Shown: one piece after another, positions 39,305-42,100 of the stretch
Layout of the letters: each line of letters starts with the position of its first letter
How positions within the stretch are numbered: the first letter of the stretch is position 1
Assembly: GCA_020353355.1 (NCBI GenBank)
Contig: CP070694.1
Location: 4,206,744-4,248,843, forward strand
DNA: 42,100 nucleotides
From: Desulfobacterales bacterium
Lineage (GTDB): Bacteria > Desulfobacterota > Desulfobacteria > Desulfobacterales > JAHEIW01
Direction of reading: 5' to 3'
Translations under genes and position numbers: made by a program
Notes under the pieces: generated by a model
The model's input: only the letters and a program-made list of their open reading frames with translations
Database searches by the model: none
Told to the model about the DNA's origin: nothing

Positions 39305-39332
39305 ATATTACTATGTATACGTCATAAGTCAA
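39305..39332 (-). promoter_or_regulatory. Promoter of the toxin-antitoxin pair
   Basis: On the minus strand TTGACT (39332-39327), a 16-nt spacer and TAATAT (39310-39305), 34 bp before the antitoxin ATG. GTATAC (39315-39320) lies in the spacer and could be part of an autoregulatory operator. Confidence 0.55.
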
Positions 39333-39385
39333 GTCTGTATTTTGAACTATTGTACGGAGGTAATATATCAAAATAGTCGATAAAT

Positions 39386-40081
39386 TTATTCCCTAGCCTC
39401 TTTTGCCAAAGCCGCTGCAATGATTTCGGCGGAAAAAGCCCTGCCAGGGGAGGGATATATCATTTCTGCGCCCCGGTTTAAAAGCATTTGCCAGCTATCA
39501 AGTACTTTCGGCCAGTCTTCCGCATAAATGGGCAATCCGGGTGAAAGACGCAAGGGAAATTTGTTCATGGCCAGGTCTCCCACAAAGGCCTCACCGCTTT
39601 CCAGCAAAACACTGACCGATCCGGAGGAATGACCTGGGGTGTAAATTATATTTCCAGAAATGCCGTATTGTTCCAGGGAAAACTCATCGTCTTCAAGCAC
39701 GATATCCACGTCGGTTGGGCGAATATGAACAAACGGTACGATGGTCCAGCTAAATAGCTTGGTTGAAATTTTTCCCCAGGTGGATACCCCCGGAGGCATG
39801 GGTTTTAAAGACTCTTGCAGCCAGTGTTTTTCGTTTTGGTGCATGACCACTTTTGCGCCTGTCAGCTCTTTGATCTCTGCTGCCGAGCCGATATGATCCC
39901 AGTGTCCATGGGTCAAAATAATTAATTGAATCTCTTCGGGTTTTATTTCGGCCTTCACAAGGCCTTTTAAAAAGGCTTTTCCCTTTTTGGGATCTCCGCC
40001 ATCAATCATAACAGCCCCTTTATCTTTCACAATGTAGGCGTTATCAAAACCCAAAGGGATTGTATGAATTGTGTTTCCCAT
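39386..40081 (-). CDS. Metallo-beta-lactamase-fold hydrolase 2
   Basis: A 231-residue MBL-fold enzyme. THGHWDHIG gives HxHxDH, and YTPGHSSGSVSVLLESGEAFVGDLA gives the next His and Asp ligands. The core looks like a glyoxalase II-like or quorum-lactonase-like hydrolase, but the substrate is unknown. The ATG at 40081 is chosen because AAGGAG is correctly placed at 40094-40089; the open frame extends to 40135 without a better ribosome site. It is unrelated in detail to the MBL protein at 36965-37924, which has a longer C-terminus. Confidence 0.87.
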   Translation of the reverse strand: MGNTIHTIPLGFDNAYIVKDKGAVMIDGGDPKKGKAFLKGLVKAEIKPEEIQLIILTHGHWDHIGSAAEIKELTGAKVVMHQNEKHWLQESLKPMPPGVSTWGKISTKLFSWTIVPFVHIRPTDVDIVLEDDEFSLEQYGISGNIIYTPGHSSGSVSVLLESGEAFVGDLAMNKFPLRLSPGLPIYAEDWPKVLDSWQMLLNRGAEMIYPSPGRAFSAEIIAAALAKEARE

Positions 40082-40436
40082 CTTTTTTCTCCTTCTTATC
40101 AGAATTTCCGAATGAAAAGGCTGGGGGCATTTCATTAATTGAGAAAAGTTTTCAGGTGGAGAGGCACTTAAAATTATTGCTTCTGTGTTTTGAGTATTAC
40201 CTAATATTTTTCAATTAAGCTGTCAATAAAATAGATTTTATATGTAAAAGTCAATCATCATCCCATATATAAATTGACCCCGCCCGGCTGGATAATATAT
40301 ATGCTTATTTTAGTTTTTAAACCTTTCGAATTAGATTGGGTTACATCTGTCTCATCGGATTTGATCTTTCACTTCATTTTGCATGCCTTGTTTTCAGGAA
40401 ATTAAAAATATAACTACCAGATGAAAGGAGGCCAAC
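40082..40436. other. Divergent promoter region between the MBL gene and the acyl-CoA synthetase
   Basis: No gene seen. It holds an AT-rich dyad ATAAAAT-AG-ATTTTAT (40226-40241) and a plus-strand promoter (40274-40301). GAAAGGAGGCCAAC just before 40437 is the strong ribosome site of the synthetase. Confidence 0.5.
40274..40301 (+). promoter_or_regulatory. Candidate promoter of the acyl-CoA synthetase gene
   Basis: TTGACC (40274-40279), a 16-nt spacer and TATATA (40296-40301), 135 bp before the ATG. The hexamers are the same as those of the BMP gene promoter at 26680. Confidence 0.45.
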
Positions 40437-41951
40437 ATGAATCTTGTTCGATTGGGGGAAGAGCGTATCCAAAAATTCGGCGAGATCCTGTCCGTAGTCT
40501 TTGCAGAGGAAGAATATTCTAATGTTCGTATCAACAAAATGGGCTGCAGGCTGGCCTCGGGCCTAAAGGCTTTAGGCATTGGTCGGGGGGATCATGTCGT
40601 GGTTTCGTTATCAAATTCACCCGAGGTTTTTGCCTGTTTTCAGGCTATCTGGAGGATCGGGGCGGTGATCGTTCCGATCATGTTTCTGCTCGGGGAAAAC
40701 GAGACCCGCTATATTTTAGATCACTCCGATGCCAAAGCGGTGATTACCAGTCAGGACCTGTTTGAAAAAATTGAGAATGCACGCAAAGGGATCGCACACA
40801 TTCAGAATGTCATCGTGATTGGCGGCCAGGACAGCGGGAACTTGGTCGATTTCCATAGTCTTGTGGACAGGAGTTCGCCGGAGGAAAACATCGAGGAGAT
40901 GAAGGAAGACGATGTCGCCTTAATGATATATACATCCGGAACCACCGGACGACCCAAGGGCGTTATGCTTTCGCACAACAACCTTTATCAGAACGCTATT
41001 GGTTCATTTGACGCAACCGAAGCCGAAAAGGGAACAATTACCCTGCTTAGTCTTCCGCTGGCGCATTCATTTGGTGTCGTGGTTATGAATGCCGGTAATG
41101 TTGCGCCATTTAAAGAAGGCTTTTATGTTCTCATGCGCTGGTTTGACCCCGAAGAAGTCTTCCGGTTGATCGAAAAATATCGGGTCACTCAATTTGCGGG
41201 GGTACCGACCATGTATCAAATACTCTTAAACCATCCGACTGCAGACGATTATGATACCAGTTCTCTGGAACGCTGCACCATCAGTGCGGCCCCGGTGACC
41301 GAAGAGCTCTACCGGTCCTTTACCACCAAGTTCAACTGCAACATGTATGAAGGCTATGGGCTTACCGAAGCCTCGCCAACCGTGGCCTTATGCCGTCCCA
41401 GCATGCCCCGCAAAGAAGGATCCACCGGCGTGCCGATTCCCGGGGTTGAAGTAAAGATCGTCGATCTGGATGACAACGAACTGCCTGCGGGCGTGCAGGG
41501 AGAAATTGTCGTCAAAGGTCCCAATGTCATGCTGGGCTATTACAAAAGACCCGAGGAAACTGAAGAAACCCTGCGCGGCGGCTGGCTGCATACCGGCGAT
41601 GTGGGATATCTTGATGAAGAAGGCTATCTGTTTATTACCGACCGCATTAAAGACATGATCATCAAAGGCGGCTATAACATCTATCCGAGCGAAATCGAGG
41701 GTTATTTGGAAGAACATCCGGCTGTCGCCGAAGTGTCGGTGATCGGGATTGCGGATGAAAAATACGGCGAGGAAATTATGGCTTTCATTGTGCGGATGCC
41801 CGAACAGGACTCAAGCGAAGAAGAAATCATTGAATTTGCCAAATCGAAGATGACGCCATTCAAGGCGCCCTCAAAAGTGAAATTTGTGGATGGGCTACCG
41901 AAGTCACTGGTGGGGAAGGTACTTAAAAAAGAGCTCAGAAAAATGTTATAG
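40437..41951 (+). CDS. AMP-forming acyl-CoA synthetase (fatty-acid-CoA ligase-like)
   Basis: A 504-residue ANL-superfamily enzyme that activates a carboxylic acid as its adenylate and transfers it to CoA. The P-loop-like motif YTSGTTGRPKGVMLSH is near 162-177. YEGYGLTEASP (A5) is near 303, the WLHTGDVGYLDEEGYLFITDRIKDMIIKGGYNIYPSEIE hinge region is near 382-420, and the catalytic Lys lies in KSLVGKVLKKELR at the end. The length fits fatty-acyl or aryl-CoA ligases; the chain length of the substrate cannot be told. It has its own promoter and stands alone. Confidence 0.93.
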   Translation: MNLVRLGEERIQKFGEILSVVFAEEEYSNVRINKMGCRLASGLKALGIGRGDHVVVSLSNSPEVFACFQAIWRIGAVIVPIMFLLGENETRYILDHSDAKAVITSQDLFEKIENARKGIAHIQNVIVIGGQDSGNLVDFHSLVDRSSPEENIEEMKEDDVALMIYTSGTTGRPKGVMLSHNNLYQNAIGSFDATEAEKGTITLLSLPLAHSFGVVVMNAGNVAPFKEGFYVLMRWFDPEEVFRLIEKYRVTQFAGVPTMYQILLNHPTADDYDTSSLERCTISAAPVTEELYRSFTTKFNCNMYEGYGLTEASPTVALCRPSMPRKEGSTGVPIPGVEVKIVDLDDNELPAGVQGEIVVKGPNVMLGYYKRPEETEETLRGGWLHTGDVGYLDEEGYLFITDRIKDMIIKGGYNIYPSEIEGYLEEHPAVAEVSVIGIADEKYGEEIMAFIVRMPEQDSSEEEIIEFAKSKMTPFKAPSKVKFVDGLPKSLVGKVLKKELRKML

Positions 41952-41984
41952 ATTCTACGCGGAAATGGCTCTTTTTCCGAAGTG

Positions 41985-42060
41985 CTGCGTTCTCCGCAGG
42001 CCTAAAGCATAGCGCATAGCGTTAAAGGAAAAGTCTGTTGACATTGTGTTTGCGCTTTGC
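41985..42060. repeat. Degenerate GCATAGC/GCGC word repeat after the synthetase
   Basis: A CTGCG-N5-CGCAG hairpin (41985-41999) is followed by GCATAGCGCATAGCG on the left and TTTGCGCTTTGCCCTCTGCGCCATGCG on the right, which are inverted relatives of the same word. There is no T-run. The window ends shortly afterwards. Confidence 0.45.
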
Positions 42061-42100
42061 CCTCTGCGCCATGCGATTTTAACGTTTAGGTAAAATCCAC

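Overview
The window looks like an origin-proximal stretch of a Desulfobacterota (deltaproteobacterial, probably Desulfobacterales-like) chromosome of moderate GC content. I infer this from the gene set: a TIGR03960-type radical SAM protein beside RNase G, an EndoQ-like/UvrD fusion, a methanogen-type thymidylate synthase, a sodium-pumping decarboxylase, and a zinc-ribbon/cyclase/AAA/TPR signalling protein. No rRNA, tRNA, CRISPR array, phage gene or intact insertion sequence was seen.

Region 1 (1-12.6 kb). A lytic transglycosylase and an EndoQ-UvrD repair fusion point left. A 525-bp very AT-rich gap separates them from dnaN-gyrB, which point right and overlap by 4 bp, followed by a ThyA-like gene. 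The divergence at this gap makes it a candidate origin flank, although I see no DnaA-box cluster and neither dnaA nor recF is present. asnS and a DegP/HtrA protease follow on the minus strand.

Region 2 (12.7-23.5 kb). A radical SAM/DUF2344 protein and RNase G precede the classic rpmH-rnpA-yidD-yidC-jag-mnmE cluster (ribosome, tRNA processing, membrane insertion, tRNA modification). Just after mnmE are two parS centromere sites 40 bp apart, one in the leader of a YkgJ-type cysteine-cluster gene. A small conserved-looking hypothetical gene closes this part.

Region 3 (23.5-33.5 kb). A sodium-ion decarboxylase set (beta subunit, a gamma-like gene split by one extra T in a T8 run, biotin carrier) lacks its carboxyltransferase here. 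It is followed by a BMP-family (nucleoside-type) ABC importer with two substrate-binding proteins, a phosphoribosyltransferase inserted before the ATPase, and two permeases. The first binding protein has its own good promoter flanked by palindromes.

Region 4 (33.5-42.1 kb). A minus-strand set encodes a small membrane protein, a metallo-beta-lactamase-fold hydrolase and a 1122-residue cyclase-like regulator whose second metal-binding Asp is Asn. Then come a VapBC-type toxin-antitoxin pair, a second MBL-fold hydrolase and a plus-strand acyl-CoA synthetase.

Many intergenic gaps hold degenerate short-word repeats, often arranged as inverted repeats, with a different word in each gap. This is the most unusual pattern that gene annotation does not explain. 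All calls come from reading the sequence and translations; no searches or computations were run.
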